Of a stretch of DNA of 64,000 nucleotides, positions 28,404 to 38,309 are shown piece after piece. Source of the DNA: Thiocapsa marina 5811. Its GTDB lineage: Bacteria > Pseudomonadota > Gammaproteobacteria > Chromatiales > Chromatiaceae. The notes below the pieces were generated by a model. It ran no database searches, was not told the DNA's origin, and saw nothing but the letters and a program-made list of their open reading frames with translations. The number at the start of each line of letters is the position of its first letter. Position 1 is the stretch's first letter. Position numbers and translations under genes: made by a program. The stretch is from the NCBI RefSeq assembly GCF_000223985.1, contig NZ_AFWV01000021.1:20417-84416 (forward strand), written 5' to 3'.

Positions 28404-30079
28404 CGGTTCTCTTCCGGTTGGGCCGTCTGCGACCGGTAGCGCTCCACGGCCATCTGCAGATTGAACAGCATGCGCTCGCGGCCGAGGGTCTCGCCGAGAG
28501 GCGAGCGCTGCACCATGCGCAGGACCTCCGGGTTCAACGCCACGAGCCAGAGCGAGGCACCGCGCTCGCGCAGACGCTCTTCGCCCTCGATCAGCATCTT
28601 GAGTGCCGAGTACTCGATGTCGGGCACCGCGCTGAAATCCATCGCGACCACCTTGGGCTCGGCCGCGTCGATCAGCGGCAAGAGTTGTTCGCCGATGCGT
28701 TGGGCATTGGCGAAGAAGATGCGTCCTTCCGGGCGCACCATCAGGAGACCGGGGAAGGTCTCGTCGTCCGGATGTGTCGCCGACTCGGGGCGAAAGACAT
28801 CGGTGCCGGGCTTGCGGCCCAGGACATAGAGCCGTGGATGGGCGGCCTGATAGGCGAGGGCGACGAGCGAGACGATAACCGCCACCAGGATCCCCTTCAG
28901 GGTCCCGAGCACCACGACACCGGCGAAGGCCACCAGTGCCCAGACGAACTCCATGCTCCGGATGCGCAGGATGTCGCGAAACTCGGCCGGTTGGATCAGG
29001 CCGATCGAGTAGACGATCACCACGGCGGCCATGGTGGCCTGGGGCATCAGCCCCATCAGCGGCGCGAGGAAGATCAGCGTCGCGAGCGCGGCGATCGCCG
29101 TCACCAGGCCCGCCACCCGGGTGCGGGCTCCGGCACGCCGGTTCACCGCCGTCTGAGAGGTGCCGCCGCCGGCGGGCATGGCGCCGAACAGTCCGCCGGC
29201 CACATTGCCGAGCCCGGTCGCCAAGAGCTCTCGGTTCGGCGCGGGGCGCGGCTCACCCGGACCGGCAAAGGCCCGCGCCGCGGCGATGGACTCGGTAAAG
29301 CTCATCAAGGCGATGCCCAGGGCGCCGGGCCAAAGTTGGGCGATGAGGTCGAAGTCGGGCGCAACGAAGGCCGGCAGCCCCGAGGGGATATGGCCCACGG
29401 TCTCCACGCCGTGCGCCTGGAGTGCAAAGAGACCCGAGGCGGCAATCCCCAGCCCGACGGCGACCAGCGGCGCGGGGGCGCGGGGGAGGAATCGCTCCAT
29501 CCCGCCCAGGATGACGAGCATCGCCACGCCGACGGCCAGGGTGACGAGCGAGGTCTCGGGCAGATGCTGCACCAGCGCGAGCAGATTCTGCAAAAAGCCG
29601 CCTTTTTCGAAATGGATGCCCAACAGCTTCGGGACCTGATCGAGGACGATGACGAGCCCGATCCCCGCCTTGAAGCCCGTCAGGACCGGTTCCGAGATGA
29701 AACTCGCGACGACCCCGAGACGCAGCACCGAGGCCAGGATCAACATGATCCCGACCAGGACGGCTAGCGTCGCGGAGGCGCTCAACAGTGCCGCCGGATC
29801 CCCGCTCGGCACGACCAGGGCAAGCTGGGTGCCGGTCAGGATCGCGAGCGTTGTGGTCGTGCTGACGCTGAGCGGCCGCGAGGTCCCGAGGAGCGCGTAG
29901 ATCACCATCGGCACGAAGGCCGTGTAGAGCCCGATCTCCACCGGCAGGCCGGCGACCGTGGCATAGGCCATGGCCTTGGGCACCACGACCGCTGCCGTGG
30001 TCAGACCGGCGACCAGGTCCAATCGCAGCCACTCCCCTCGGTCACCGTCGAGCCGCTCAAGCATCTTTGTACCCCTCAT
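28400..30079 (-). CDS. SulP-family anion transporter with STAS domain
   Basis: The 559-residue protein has the SulP layout: about 10-12 membrane helices in residues 20-410, starting with the family signature VVPKAMAYATVAGLPVEIGL, and a cytoplasmic STAS domain at about 440-550 (VVAMDFSAVPDIEYSALKML). SulP proteins move sulfate, bicarbonate or other anions with H+ or Na+. In a sulfur oxidiser both sulfate and bicarbonate are plausible substrates. It is the first gene of a two-gene unit with the coupled gene downstream. Confidence 0.9.
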   Translation of the reverse strand: MRGTKMLERLDGDRGEWLRLDLVAGLTTAAVVVPKAMAYATVAGLPVEIGLYTAFVPMVIYALLGTSRPLSVSTTTTLAILTGTQLALVVPSGDPAALLSASATLAVLVGIMLILASVLRLGVVASFISEPVLTGFKAGIGLVIVLDQVPKLLGIHFEKGGFLQNLLALVQHLPETSLVTLAVGVAMLVILGGMERFLPRAPAPLVAVGLGIAASGLFALQAHGVETVGHIPSGLPAFVAPDFDLIAQLWPGALGIALMSFTESIAAARAFAGPGEPRPAPNRELLATGLGNVAGGLFGAMPAGGGTSQTAVNRRAGARTRVAGLVTAIAALATLIFLAPLMGLMPQATMAAVVIVYSIGLIQPAEFRDILRIRSMEFVWALVAFAGVVVLGTLKGILVAVIVSLVALAYQAAHPRLYVLGRKPGTDVFRPESATHPDDETFPGLLMVRPEGRIFFANAQRIGEQLLPLIDAAEPKVVAMDFSAVPDIEYSALKMLIEGEERLRERGASLWLVALNPEVLRMVQRSPLGETLGRERMLFNLQMAVERYRSQTAQPEENR

Positions 30080-30448
30080 GCGGATTCAGATGGCCCATGC
30101 TTCCACTCGCTTCGGGTTGGTCGACGCCCACCGCGCCCTTCGACCCTGACGACCAGAGGAATCAAGGCAGCAAGAAAACGGCCAAACCTCGCGGAGCGAT
30201 CACCGTTGGCAGGGTGCGCTGAAAGGTCATCATTCGTCAAAGGCTTGATCTTACCGCTACCGACACAGTTCATCTTGGCCCGGCACTCCCTGCTCCGGAA
30301 TATCGGAGTCTCTACGACTTCTCGGAGGCGTGCGCGGCGAGATTGATCCGGATGCAGACAGCAAGGTGTCTATAGGGTTAGCATCGGTTCTCACGCCGGG
30401 GCGGCGTACGACGACATCATCCTTCGATCCCCGCAGCGGAGCCGCGCC
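30080..30448. other. stretch without a supported gene
   Basis: These 369 bases separate the SulP gene from a DUF433 antitoxin gene. Open frames on the minus strand have no credible domains. The divergent promoters of the two flanking genes probably lie here. Confidence 0.4.
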
Positions 30449-30676
30449 TTGAGTTACCGAGAACGTATCACCCTCGAGCCCGACAAGCGTTCGGGACAGC
30501 CCTGTATCCCGGGGCTGCGCATCACCGTATACGACATCCTCGGTTACCTTGCCGCCGGGATGACCGAGGCCGAGATTCTGGAGGACTTCCCTGATCTCGA
30601 AGCGGCGGACATCCTCGCCGCGCTGGCGTTTGCCGCGGATTTTGATCGACGGCTGCTGATCGTGCCGAATCTGTGA
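30449..30676 (+). CDS. DUF433 antitoxin-like protein
   Basis: The 75-residue protein has the DUF433 signature RITLEPDKRSGQPCIPGLRI followed by TVYDILGYLAAGMTEAEILE, a winged-helix-like DNA-binding domain used by VapB-type antitoxins. It starts at a TTG with no better start nearby. It overlaps the toxin gene by 4 bases (GTGA), the usual coupling for DUF433-DUF5615 pairs. It seems complete although its toxin is not. Confidence 0.85.
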   Translation: MSYRERITLEPDKRSGQPCIPGLRITVYDILGYLAAGMTEAEILEDFPDLEAADILAALAFAADFDRRLLIVPNL

Positions 30677-30813
30677 AGCTCCTGCTGGACCAGAACCTCT
30701 CTCCGCGACTGACCGATTTGCTCGCAGACATCTATCCGGAATGTATCCATGTCCGTGAGCTCGGGATGGCAAGGGTCGTGGATGCGCCAAACGTCGAGCT
30801 CATTCGAAAGTGA
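30673..30813 (+). pseudogene. truncated DUF5615 PIN-like toxin
   Basis: The frame begins KLLLDQNLSPRLTDLLADIY with PECIHVRELGMA, the normal start of a DUF5615 PIN-like RNase, including the first Asp of the active site. It ends after only 46 residues, where the family is usually about 110-120. The residues after GMARV no longer fit the family, so a frameshift or deletion near 30770 is likely. The later acidic residues are gone, so no nuclease activity is expected. Confidence 0.7.
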
Positions 30814-30854
30814 GCATCTCGCTCTGATTCGACCTGGCGCCTCCTCTCGGCAGG

Positions 30855-31601
30855 CTAACGGGCGGTATCCATCGGCCTCCCGGGGAAGTCGTGGAGCCAG
30901 GCCAGAAACAGCTTATAGCCGAGCACCAGGACGACCGCACCGACGAACAGCCCGATGATGCCGGAGGTGATGAAGCCGCCGATCGCACCGACGAAGATCA
31001 CCGCCATGGGCACCTGCACGCCGCGCCCGAGCAGGATGGGCTTCAAGAAGTTGTCGATGCTGCCGACGAATAGGCTCCAGATCACGAAGAGTATCGCCGG
31101 TACGGTATCCGCCGTCGCCAGGACATAGATCACGATCGGGATGGTGATCGGAAAAACGCCGATCTGGACCGTGCTGAGCAGCAGACACAGCAGTGCCCAG
31201 AGCCCGGCGCCGGGTAGGCCGATGGCCATGAAGCCGATGCCGGCGAGAATGGATTGGATCAGCGCGACACCGAGGATCCCGCGGGTGACGCTGCGGACCG
31301 TCGCCTCGGCCAGTTCAGCGAAGTCCGCTCCTCGCTCGCCGGCCAAGCGGACGGCGAGCGTTCGGGCGAATGCTCCGCTCGCCTTAGCGTTGGCGAGGAA
31401 CACCCCGGCGATGATGATGGCGACGATGAACTGAAGGATGCCAAAACCCGCGCCGGCCGCGGTCGACAACAGCCATCCACCGACGGTCTTCAGTTGCGGC
31501 GCGATCTTCTGGACCGCCGCCATGAGGTTCCCGGATGCCTGGGACCAGAAGGTACTCAGAGCCTCTCCGACCAGTACCGCGTCGACCCCAAACGTCGTCA
31601 C
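30855..31601 (-). pseudogene. AI-2E/PerM-type transporter lacking its N-terminus
   Basis: The 248-residue frame matches the C-terminal two thirds of an AI-2E family membrane protein: the helix GILQFIVAIIIAGVFLANAK, the loop region VTRGILGVALIQSILAGIGF, and the final helices with GSIDNFLKPILLGRGVQVPM. Family members are about 340-370 residues, and the first membrane helices are missing here. Bases upstream of the GTG at 31601 do not encode them in any frame I could follow. This is probably a decayed gene. Confidence 0.7.
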
Positions 31602-32026
31602 AATACTCGCGGATGGAGCGGTCCGACGAGCACTTTCCGCCGCGGGCGGTGTTCAGGATCGTGCCCGTGGCGTCTGCCGAGTACATCGAGAAGCTGACGC
31701 CGTCCGACGCGGATCGGCACCGAGCGGGTAGGGTTGGCCGCGTTCTACGGTATCGCTCATCGGATCACTCCACAGGAAAAGGCCGCGGATCCCAAGGGAA
31801 GGGAGTCGCCAGGCTCACCCTCTCGGGAAGGCCGAATAATCCACCGTGATCGTTTGCATCGATCCCCCTTCGCTGGGGTGTCAGTCTGTCCGGATATGCG
31901 CCCGAACCCATTTCCGGCGATTGCCGACAGTGCCGTGATCGGCCAGAATCGGAGAGTTCGACGATTCGCCCGCGCCAAGCCCACCGGCTTGCCGATGAGG
32001 TAGGCGGTTTCTCGGAGGTCCACACC
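31602..32026. other. stretch without a supported gene
   Basis: No frame here has a recognisable start or domain, and the missing first part of the AI-2E gene is not found. The stretch looks like junction DNA left by rearrangement. Confidence 0.4.
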
Positions 32027-32593
32027 TTGGAAGCGAAAAAGCTCCGTACGATCGACGACTTGCTGCGGTCCCCCGAAGAGCGCGTCGAGCTGATCAACGG
32101 CGAGATCGTCAAGCGGCCGATGGCCCGCTCCGATCATGCGCTGGTCCAATCCGGCCTCTCCGACGAGGTCGCTGTTCTGAAGAGAAAGAATGGCCCCGGC
32201 GGCTGGTGGATCATGCCCGAGATCAGCGTCAACTACAGTGAGACCCAGTGCCCGAGCCATGACTTGGCGGGATGGCGACGGGAGCGCGTACCGCGCAGGC
32301 CTACGGGCGTCATGGAGATCCTGCCGGATTGGGTTTGTGAGATTACCTCGCCGGGGCATGAGCGGAAGCACCTCTTTCACCACTTCATGCTCTTGCAGCG
32401 CCACGGAGTCCCCGACTACTGGATCATTTCCCCGGAAGACAAGGCGCTGATCGCCTATCGACTCGTGGACGGAAAGTATCATGTCGTGTTCTCGGTGGAA
32501 TACGGCGTCGAGGCGGCGGCTGACCGGGTACGAATCCCTCCGTTCGAAGAGATCGAGATGGACCTCCGCTATGTCTTCGGGGGCGAAGACTGA
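32027..32593 (+). CDS. Uma2-family (DUF820) putative endonuclease
   Basis: The 188-residue protein has the DUF820/Uma2 fold of the PD-(D/E)XK superfamily: ERVELINGEIVKRPMA at the start, PEISVNYSE and the active-site-like PDWVCEITSPGHERKH, then HGVPDYWIISPE. It starts at a TTG at 32027. Members are common as solitary genes, mostly in cyanobacteria and some purple bacteria, and their role is unproven. Confidence 0.8.
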   Translation: MEAKKLRTIDDLLRSPEERVELINGEIVKRPMARSDHALVQSGLSDEVAVLKRKNGPGGWWIMPEISVNYSETQCPSHDLAGWRRERVPRRPTGVMEILPDWVCEITSPGHERKHLFHHFMLLQRHGVPDYWIISPEDKALIAYRLVDGKYHVVFSVEYGVEAAADRVRIPPFEEIEMDLRYVFGGED

Positions 32594-32614
32594 CCCCGAC
32601 TGACGGAGATTGCC

Positions 32615-32994
32615 TCAGATGTCGCCCGGTTCGTCGGGGACATCTTCCGGTAAAGTGAATGGCGTCGCGAACAGCAGCGGGGTCATGAACAGCGCACCAC
32701 CGCCGGGGCGATGGATGTCGGCCTGCTCGTAGATGCGATCGAAGAGTGCTTCCGCGTCGTCCCCATCGGCGACGATCCGGACCATGCGCACCAGGGACGG
32801 CTCGGGCAGTTTGCCCTTCCGCGTGACGGCCTCCCGCAGCACTGAATGTCCGCGACAGTAGACGCTCTCGGCCCGGGTAATGCCCTGCTCGCGCAGCCAG
32901 GTAAGCAGCCGCCGCTCGGTGCCGTCGTCGGGCAGGATGCAGGAGATGAGCTTGGCCGGCTGGCCGGGAACCCGCGGGGCTGCTTGGATCGGAC

Positions 32995-32998
<4 letters not shown>
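32615..32998 (-). CDS. PII-like protein, distal copy
   Basis: The 127-residue product starts at the ATG at 32998, 4 bases inside the end of the previous gene. It contains a PII-like alpha/beta core (KLISCILPDDGTERRLLTWL and SLVRMVRIVADGDDAEALFD) and ends with an acidic tail (EDVPDEPGDI). The classical T-loop Tyr pattern is not obvious. It is the last gene of the operon starting at 36895 and may sense a small molecule for the membrane proteins encoded upstream. Confidence 0.7.
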
Positions 32999-33365
<367 letters not shown>

Positions 33366-33369
<4 letters not shown>

Positions 33370-35153
33370 ACCAGTGCCTGGACCTCTTGCTCATGATGGA
33401 TGGCCGCCTCGCCGTCGGCGGCCCTTGCCTGCCGGCCGGCCTGCATGCGCGCCCACAACCCCGTCAGCAGGACGCTGATGATCGGGCCGATGGAGGCCAG
33501 GCAGAGGATGCCGAAGCCTTCGACGGCGTGGGTGGCGTTGCCGAGCCCGAGCCCCATTGCCAGCACCAGCGGCACTGTGATCGGCCCGGTCGTGACGCCG
33601 GCGCTGTCCCAGGCGACGTTGACGAAGGCCTCAGAGGACAGGGCCGTCAGCGCGGCGGCGAGCAGATAGGGCGGGACGATGAGCCAGACCAGCGGCAGGT
33701 CGAAGACGAGTTTGGTCACGCCCAGCGCGATTCCGCAGGCGACCCCGACCGACACGGCCAGGATCAGCGTGCGTTTCTTGAAGAAACCGTTGGTGAGCTG
33801 CTCGGCGGTGACGCCCAAGGCGTTCAGCGCCGGCTCGGCGATGGTGGCCCCGAATCCCAGCACCCAGGCGAACGCCAGCGCGATCGTGACACCGACCGCG
33901 TAGCGGTACAGCGGTGAGCCGTCCGCGCCCGGGATCTCCATGAAGGCGGCAGGGACCAGCGACCCCGCGCTCCCCCCGAGATTGGAGAGCCCATAGGTCA
34001 AGCCGAGGTTGAAGAGGCACATGCCGATCACCGTCAGTCCGATCCCGAGCATCATCTCGCGCGGGCGGGGCAGGCGTTCCTTCAGTACCAGCTTCAGGAT
34101 CAGCAGCAGGAACAGCACCAACGGCAGGATGGCGCGAATCCCCATCACCACCTCCAGACCGGGGCTGCGCCGATACCAGGGGAGGGGGCCGGTATCAGCC
34201 CCCGTCGCCGCGGCGGCGGCAACGATCTCGGCAGGGGTGACCGTGCCGGCGACGTAAAGGCTCAACAGCAGGACGCCGATGATCGGAAACAGCGAGGCCA
34301 GGGTGACGATACCGAAGCCCGAGAGACCGGAATCGGCCCGACCTGCGGCGGCCGCGATACCGATACCGAGCGCCAGCACCAGCGGCACAGTGACCGGGCC
34401 GGTAGTCACCGCACCGGCATCCCAGGCCAGCCCGAGCACCGTCGTCAGCTCCGGATCGGCCGAGGCGTACAGAGTCAGGCCGAGCACCGGCACCAGGGAA
34501 GCGTAGATCAGCGGCTTCAGGCTCCAGCCGTACAGGAAGCGCAGGGTCCCCACTACTGCGGCGAGCCCGACGCTCGCACCGATCACGAACACCAGTGCCA
34601 TCGTCCATTCGTTGAGCAGCGCCCACAAATAGGGCGCCTGCTCGGCCGAGACGTTCTGCCCGGCGGTCTTCAGGGCCCCGATGGCCGGCTCCGCGAAGGT
34701 CACGCCGATGCCGAGCAGCAGCGTGATGAAGAGCACCAACGGCAGCGGCGACTTGCGGGGCAGGGTGTGCCCGATCAGCTCGCCGAACGGCATCAACCCC
34801 AGCTTCAAGCCCTCCATGAAGAACATCAGACCGAGGATGACGGCGAAGAGTCCGCCGGTGACGAGCCAGGAGTCGTCGATGAGCTGGCGAAGGATCAGGA
34901 TCTGGAACAGTGCCAGATAGAGCGCCAAGGGGACCACCGCCTTGAACTGCTCCATGAAGCGCACGGAGAGATAGGGCCGCAGCAGGGCCGCGATCTCGTC
35001 TGGGTGCAGGCGGATCGGGCCCGGGGCAGGGGGCGGTACGGCCCGTCCTTCCGCGTCCCGTCCGACCGGCGGTGCGATGGCGTTGAAGCTCAGCTCCCGA
35101 CGTCCGGCACCGATGGTCTGAAGATAGTCGGCGTAACGTACTGTCGGTTTCAT
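33366..35153 (-). CDS. DUF1538 multi-pass membrane protein
   Basis: The 595-residue protein has about 12 or more membrane helices arranged as two related halves. Both halves contain the same signature: AWDAGAVTTGPVTVPLVLAL in one and AWDSAGVTTGPITVPLVLAM in the other, each followed by GFGI..LAS..PII.VLL. DUF1538 proteins are putative transporters with unknown substrate. The gene lies between an adaptor-like gene and two PII-like genes, all tightly packed on the minus strand. Confidence 0.85.
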
Positions 35154-35184
35154 AGGCTGTCGGTGATCTGCGTTCGTTATCCGG

Positions 35185-36414
35185 TCAATGTCCGCCGAAG
35201 ACCAGGACTTGGAACGGGATCAGCAGCGCCTGGATGCGCAGGATGATGGCGTGTACCAGACCGACGGTGTCGATGGCATGCAGACCGAGGGCGTGCCAAA
35301 AGCCGATATCCGGATCCTGCAGTGCCTCGTGATTGTTGGTATAGAGGTTGGCAATGCAGCTGCCGCCCATGGGAAGGCTGTCGAGTTGGCCGGCGTAGAG
35401 CGGCTCCATGATGACGGAAATGCTGCCGGGATGTCCCAACTGCCGAATATCGAGCAGGGTTTCGGTCGGTTTTACCTGGCCTGAAGCGATGACGGGCTGG
35501 ACCTCGGTCACCACCATCGGGACGATCTGCCAGGGCTTGGCAAGGCAGGCGACCTCGCCGATCATGCCCTTTTTGATGACCTGCGATTCGATCTGGCCAA
35601 AACCGGCCAGGAGTCCTGTCGTCGGGCGCTCCGGCACCAAGATGCCGGCCGGTCGCAGCATCGGATTGACGATGTCACCGGGGCGCAGCGCGAACTGCTG
35701 CAGCATCCCGTGCGTCCCGGCGACCACCAGCGTCTTGCTCAGGGCGACCTCGGCCTCCGCCAGCGCCGCCTCGGCAGTGGCCTTCTCGGCCGGGAGTTGA
35801 AACTCCCTCTGCGAGGCGATGGCATCGCGGCTCGCCAGGGCTGCGTCGAGAGCGCCTTGCGCGGTATCGACCTGCACCCGCATCCGCTCGACCTCGGCCT
35901 CGGCGATCGAGCCGGGACTGCGGCCCTGCACCTCCATTCGTCGGGCGAGCTCGTCGCTGGCCTGGGCGAGCGCGCCGCGTGCTTGAACGATGCGCCCCTC
36001 CGCTTCCGCGAGCTGGGATTTCGCCGTCACCATGGCGGCCTCGATCTCCGCGATCTTGCGCTTGGCCGTCACGACTTTCGCCTCCTGTGCCGTGCTGTCG
36101 AGCCGGAACAGAGGCTGCCCCTCCACGACCCGTTCATTGATCTCGACAAAGGTTTCGGCGACCCGGCCGATCCCCTCGGTCATCAGCGTCACGGTGCGGA
36201 ATACCGAGGAAGCGGACTTGGTCGAGGGGTGAAAGTAGAACACGGCCGTGATCAGGCTCACGGTCAGGATCAGGCACAGCGTGATGCCCCAGCGCAGCTC
36301 GTACCAGACGGTAAACAGAGTGATCTCGCGGCCCAACCGTCTGTCCTGGACGAAGCGCCGGTACAGGAAGTCGGGCAGGATCGTGAATGTCGAGCAGAGC
36401 AGAAGCTCAAGCAT
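35185..36414 (-). CDS. HlyD-like membrane fusion protein
   Basis: The 409-residue product starts at the ATG at 36414 (MLELLLCSTFTILPDFLYRR). A membrane helix (ITLCLILTVSLITAVFYF) is followed by a lipoyl-like domain (INERVVEGQPLFRLDST), a long coiled-coil hairpin at about residues 110-230 (IAEIEAAMVTAKSQLAEAEG) and a beta-barrel end. It resembles adaptors of efflux systems, but no classic pump gene lies next to it; the following gene is DUF1538. It starts 8 bases within the end of the preceding membrane-protein gene. Confidence 0.82.
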   Translation of the reverse strand: MLELLLCSTFTILPDFLYRRFVQDRRLGREITLFTVWYELRWGITLCLILTVSLITAVFYFHPSTKSASSVFRTVTLMTEGIGRVAETFVEINERVVEGQPLFRLDSTAQEAKVVTAKRKIAEIEAAMVTAKSQLAEAEGRIVQARGALAQASDELARRMEVQGRSPGSIAEAEVERMRVQVDTAQGALDAALASRDAIASQREFQLPAEKATAEAALAEAEVALSKTLVVAGTHGMLQQFALRPGDIVNPMLRPAGILVPERPTTGLLAGFGQIESQVIKKGMIGEVACLAKPWQIVPMVVTEVQPVIASGQVKPTETLLDIRQLGHPGSISVIMEPLYAGQLDSLPMGGSCIANLYTNNHEALQDPDIGFWHALGLHAIDTVGLVHAIILRIQALLIPFQVLVFGGH

Positions 36415-36895
36415 GTCCGCCGCCTCCGGCTTGCGACGAGGGTCCACTGCCGGCCGGTGCAGATGCCGCCGGTGTCTGTGACGGCGACGCCTCCGCCGGT
36501 GTCGCAGCTGTCGGGGCCGCTGCACTCTTCGACGGCGACGGCGCTGCTTCGGGCTTGCCGGCGATGCGCTCGAGCGAGGCGGCAATCGAGGACAGCGGCG
36601 TCGTGAAGTCCGGCAGCGGGACCAGGGCGAGCAACAGGCCGGCGACCCAAAACGCGTGGTTATGAGTGAAGAGCGCGAGTAGGGCCAGCACCGCGACGAT
36701 CTCGAACTGAATCTTCTGTCCGCGATGCGCCATTTGCTCCGGTAGTGCGTGGAGCTTGAAATAAAAGACGCCGATGCCGACGACGGCGACCAGCAAAAAG
36801 ATCGCCATCGCCACGAGCAGCACGTCGGTCTCTCCCGGTGCCGTGACGAAGGGTGGTAAGTGGTGGATCGCGGCCGGGTGAATCGGCTCCGACAT
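36407..36895 (-). CDS. small membrane protein with Pro/Ala-rich tail
   Basis: ATG 36895 is 8 bases after AGGAG and is preferred over the GTG at 36904. The 162-residue protein has two membrane helices (VLLVAMAIFLLVAVVGIGVF and a second around VAVLALLALF...AFWVAGLLLALVPL) and a low-complexity tail rich in Pro, Ala and Ser. It overlaps the HlyD-like gene by 8 bases and is the first gene of the five-gene operon. Confidence 0.75.
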   Translation of the reverse strand: MSEPIHPAAIHHLPPFVTAPGETDVLLVAMAIFLLVAVVGIGVFYFKLHALPEQMAHRGQKIQFEIVAVLALLALFTHNHAFWVAGLLLALVPLPDFTTPLSSIAASLERIAGKPEAAPSPSKSAAAPTAATPAEASPSQTPAASAPAGSGPSSQAGGGGHA

Positions 36896-37146
36896 CGTGC
36901 ACACTCCTGCTATTTGCTGAAATCCGGGTCGGTGCGGGTGGGCCGTGGATCGTGAATCGTGGAGTCAATATACCGCTCGCGCAGTGATCCGAGGATGGAT
37001 TGGCTCGTCGACCCTCTAGGCGGCAGGAGATCCTCGCTGTTCGTCCCGGGGAAAGGCGATGGCGCGCCACGGTGGAGTCGACATCCGATCCAGACCGGCG
37101 CTCGGCCTGATCGGATGATCCGATGCGGCGTTGTTCATGATCCCGA

Positions 37147-37226
37147 CCGTAGGGTGGACGAGCGAGAGCGAAGTCCACCCAACCCGCGCCGGCGCTGGTG
37201 GACTGCGCTGCGCTTGTCCACCCTAC
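37147..37226. repeat. REP-like inverted repeat
   Basis: The ends CGTAGGGTGGAC (37147-37158) and GTCCACCCTACG (37215-37226) are perfect inverse complements, and the internal part also pairs (GAAGTCCACC with GGTGGACTGC, imperfectly). This GTAGGGTGGAC family of palindromes is widespread in proteobacterial intergenic DNA. The remaining bases from 36896 to 37653 hold no supported gene apart from the tRNA-like repeat at 37281. Confidence 0.75.
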
Positions 37227-37280
37227 GGCTACGACCAGCGACGTGGCCGAGTTTATGAGCAAGCCCATCCGATGCCTTGA

Positions 37281-37342
37281 AAGGGTTGGTGGGCGGGGGG
37301 GCTCGAAACCACACGGATTGCTCCGCTGGAATCCAAATCCAA
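37281..37342 (-). repeat. degenerate tRNA-Leu 3'-half repeat (candidate att site)
   Basis: These bases are a diverged copy of the 3' half of the tRNA-Leu at 45585-45669, in the same orientation. The 20 bases at 37312-37331 are identical to 45612-45631, and the similarity runs on past the CCA end into the 3' flank. The copy lacks the 5' half and cannot form a tRNA. It and the intact tRNA frame an 8.3-kb segment, as expected of island attachment sites. Confidence 0.7.
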
Positions 37343-37653
37343 CGCACGCCTTCCTATCCACTTAATATCCATACATTAGCGCATGCTGCCCTGCGCTATC
37401 GCGACTCGACGGGACGTGTCGTGCCGGTCGATGCCTGCGTTGCGTCACGTTTTCGCCACGCTGTTTCGGCTGTGCATACCCAACCCGAGCATCATAATCC
37501 TATCGTACTCGGGCCCGATTTCGATAGCATTCTCCACCCGCTCGGCCGTCTGCGGATGGGTGCGCAACAGCGAGGGCTCGGGCAGACGTCGACCGGGCAG
37601 CAACAGTTGCTCCCGGGACGCGCGCTCGGTCTGCTCCAGCTTCACTTAGCCAG

Positions 37654-37983
37654 TTGATGGAGCTGATGGGCGCGTCCTTGGCGATGATCCAGGAAGGGAG
37701 CGTGCGCGAGAACGCCGAGCTGACGAAGACCGCCGCAGACAGGATCCTGAAGCATCCCGCGCCCAAGCATCAGCCTTGGACGATCATAGCCGACGCCGAT
37801 CAAGCGGCCTTCAAGCAGAGTCTTTTGTCCTACGACTAAGTGCTCGACAGCGAAGCGACACGGGTCGCGGATGCGGCGGCCGCGGGCGACTGGCTCGGGG
37901 CGAGCCAGTCGGCCTACGCACTCACCACTGCCTGCATCACCTGCCATGTCATGTGGAAGAAGAAGGTGGTCCCCGCGCAGTGA
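37654..37983 (+). pseudogene. cytochrome c'-like heme protein, broken by a stop
   Basis: Two frame-matched pieces are separated by a TAA at 37837-37839. The first ends AADADQAAFKQSLLSYD; the second continues VLDSEATRVADAAAAGDW and ends with the heme motif CITCH followed by VMWKKKVVPAQ. This is the layout of small exported four-helix cytochromes of the c' type. The stop may come from a Gln codon (CAA to TAA). The signal peptide at the start is also missing, so the gene seems doubly damaged. Confidence 0.75.
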
Positions 37984-37989
37984 TCGTGC

Positions 37990-38013
37990 CGGCCGCTCGT
38001 CTTCGAGCGGCCG
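37990..38013. repeat. perfect 10-bp hairpin
   Basis: CGGCCGCTCG (37990-37999) and CGAGCGGCCG (38004-38013) pair perfectly around a 4-base loop. It lies 7 bases after the cytochrome pseudogene. There is no T-run on the plus strand, so it may be a weak terminator or only a structured relic. Confidence 0.6.
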
Positions 38014-38309
38014 ATCACAAGGACACAAGGAGAAATCCCGTCGCCGAGCGTCGGGGCATCGGTACGCCAACCTGGCGTAAGGGCGATCCGGAGACATGTG
38101 CAACCCTCGGGGAGCGCGACCACGCAGGGCCAGCGCGTCGACGGCATCCGCATCGGCACCGCTGCCCGGAATCCGGAGCGCCAGCGCGACCGGATCTCGG
38201 TCGATCGCATGCTCACCGACGAGGCGTTCGGGGAGAGCGTTGACGAGGTCGGGGTCGGCGCTCGCATCGTGCCGATCGTCGACGGGAGGCTGTCATCACG
38301 CCCGCAAGG
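38014..38309. other. stretch without a supported gene
   Basis: Both strands have open frames but none with a credible start or domain. It separates the hairpin from the end of the exported TsaA-like gene. Confidence 0.4.

Noticed and set aside
37147..37226. CRISPR-like array near the island edge
   Set aside because: There is only one inverted repeat with no regular spacers. It is a REP-type palindrome. No cas gene is present in the window.
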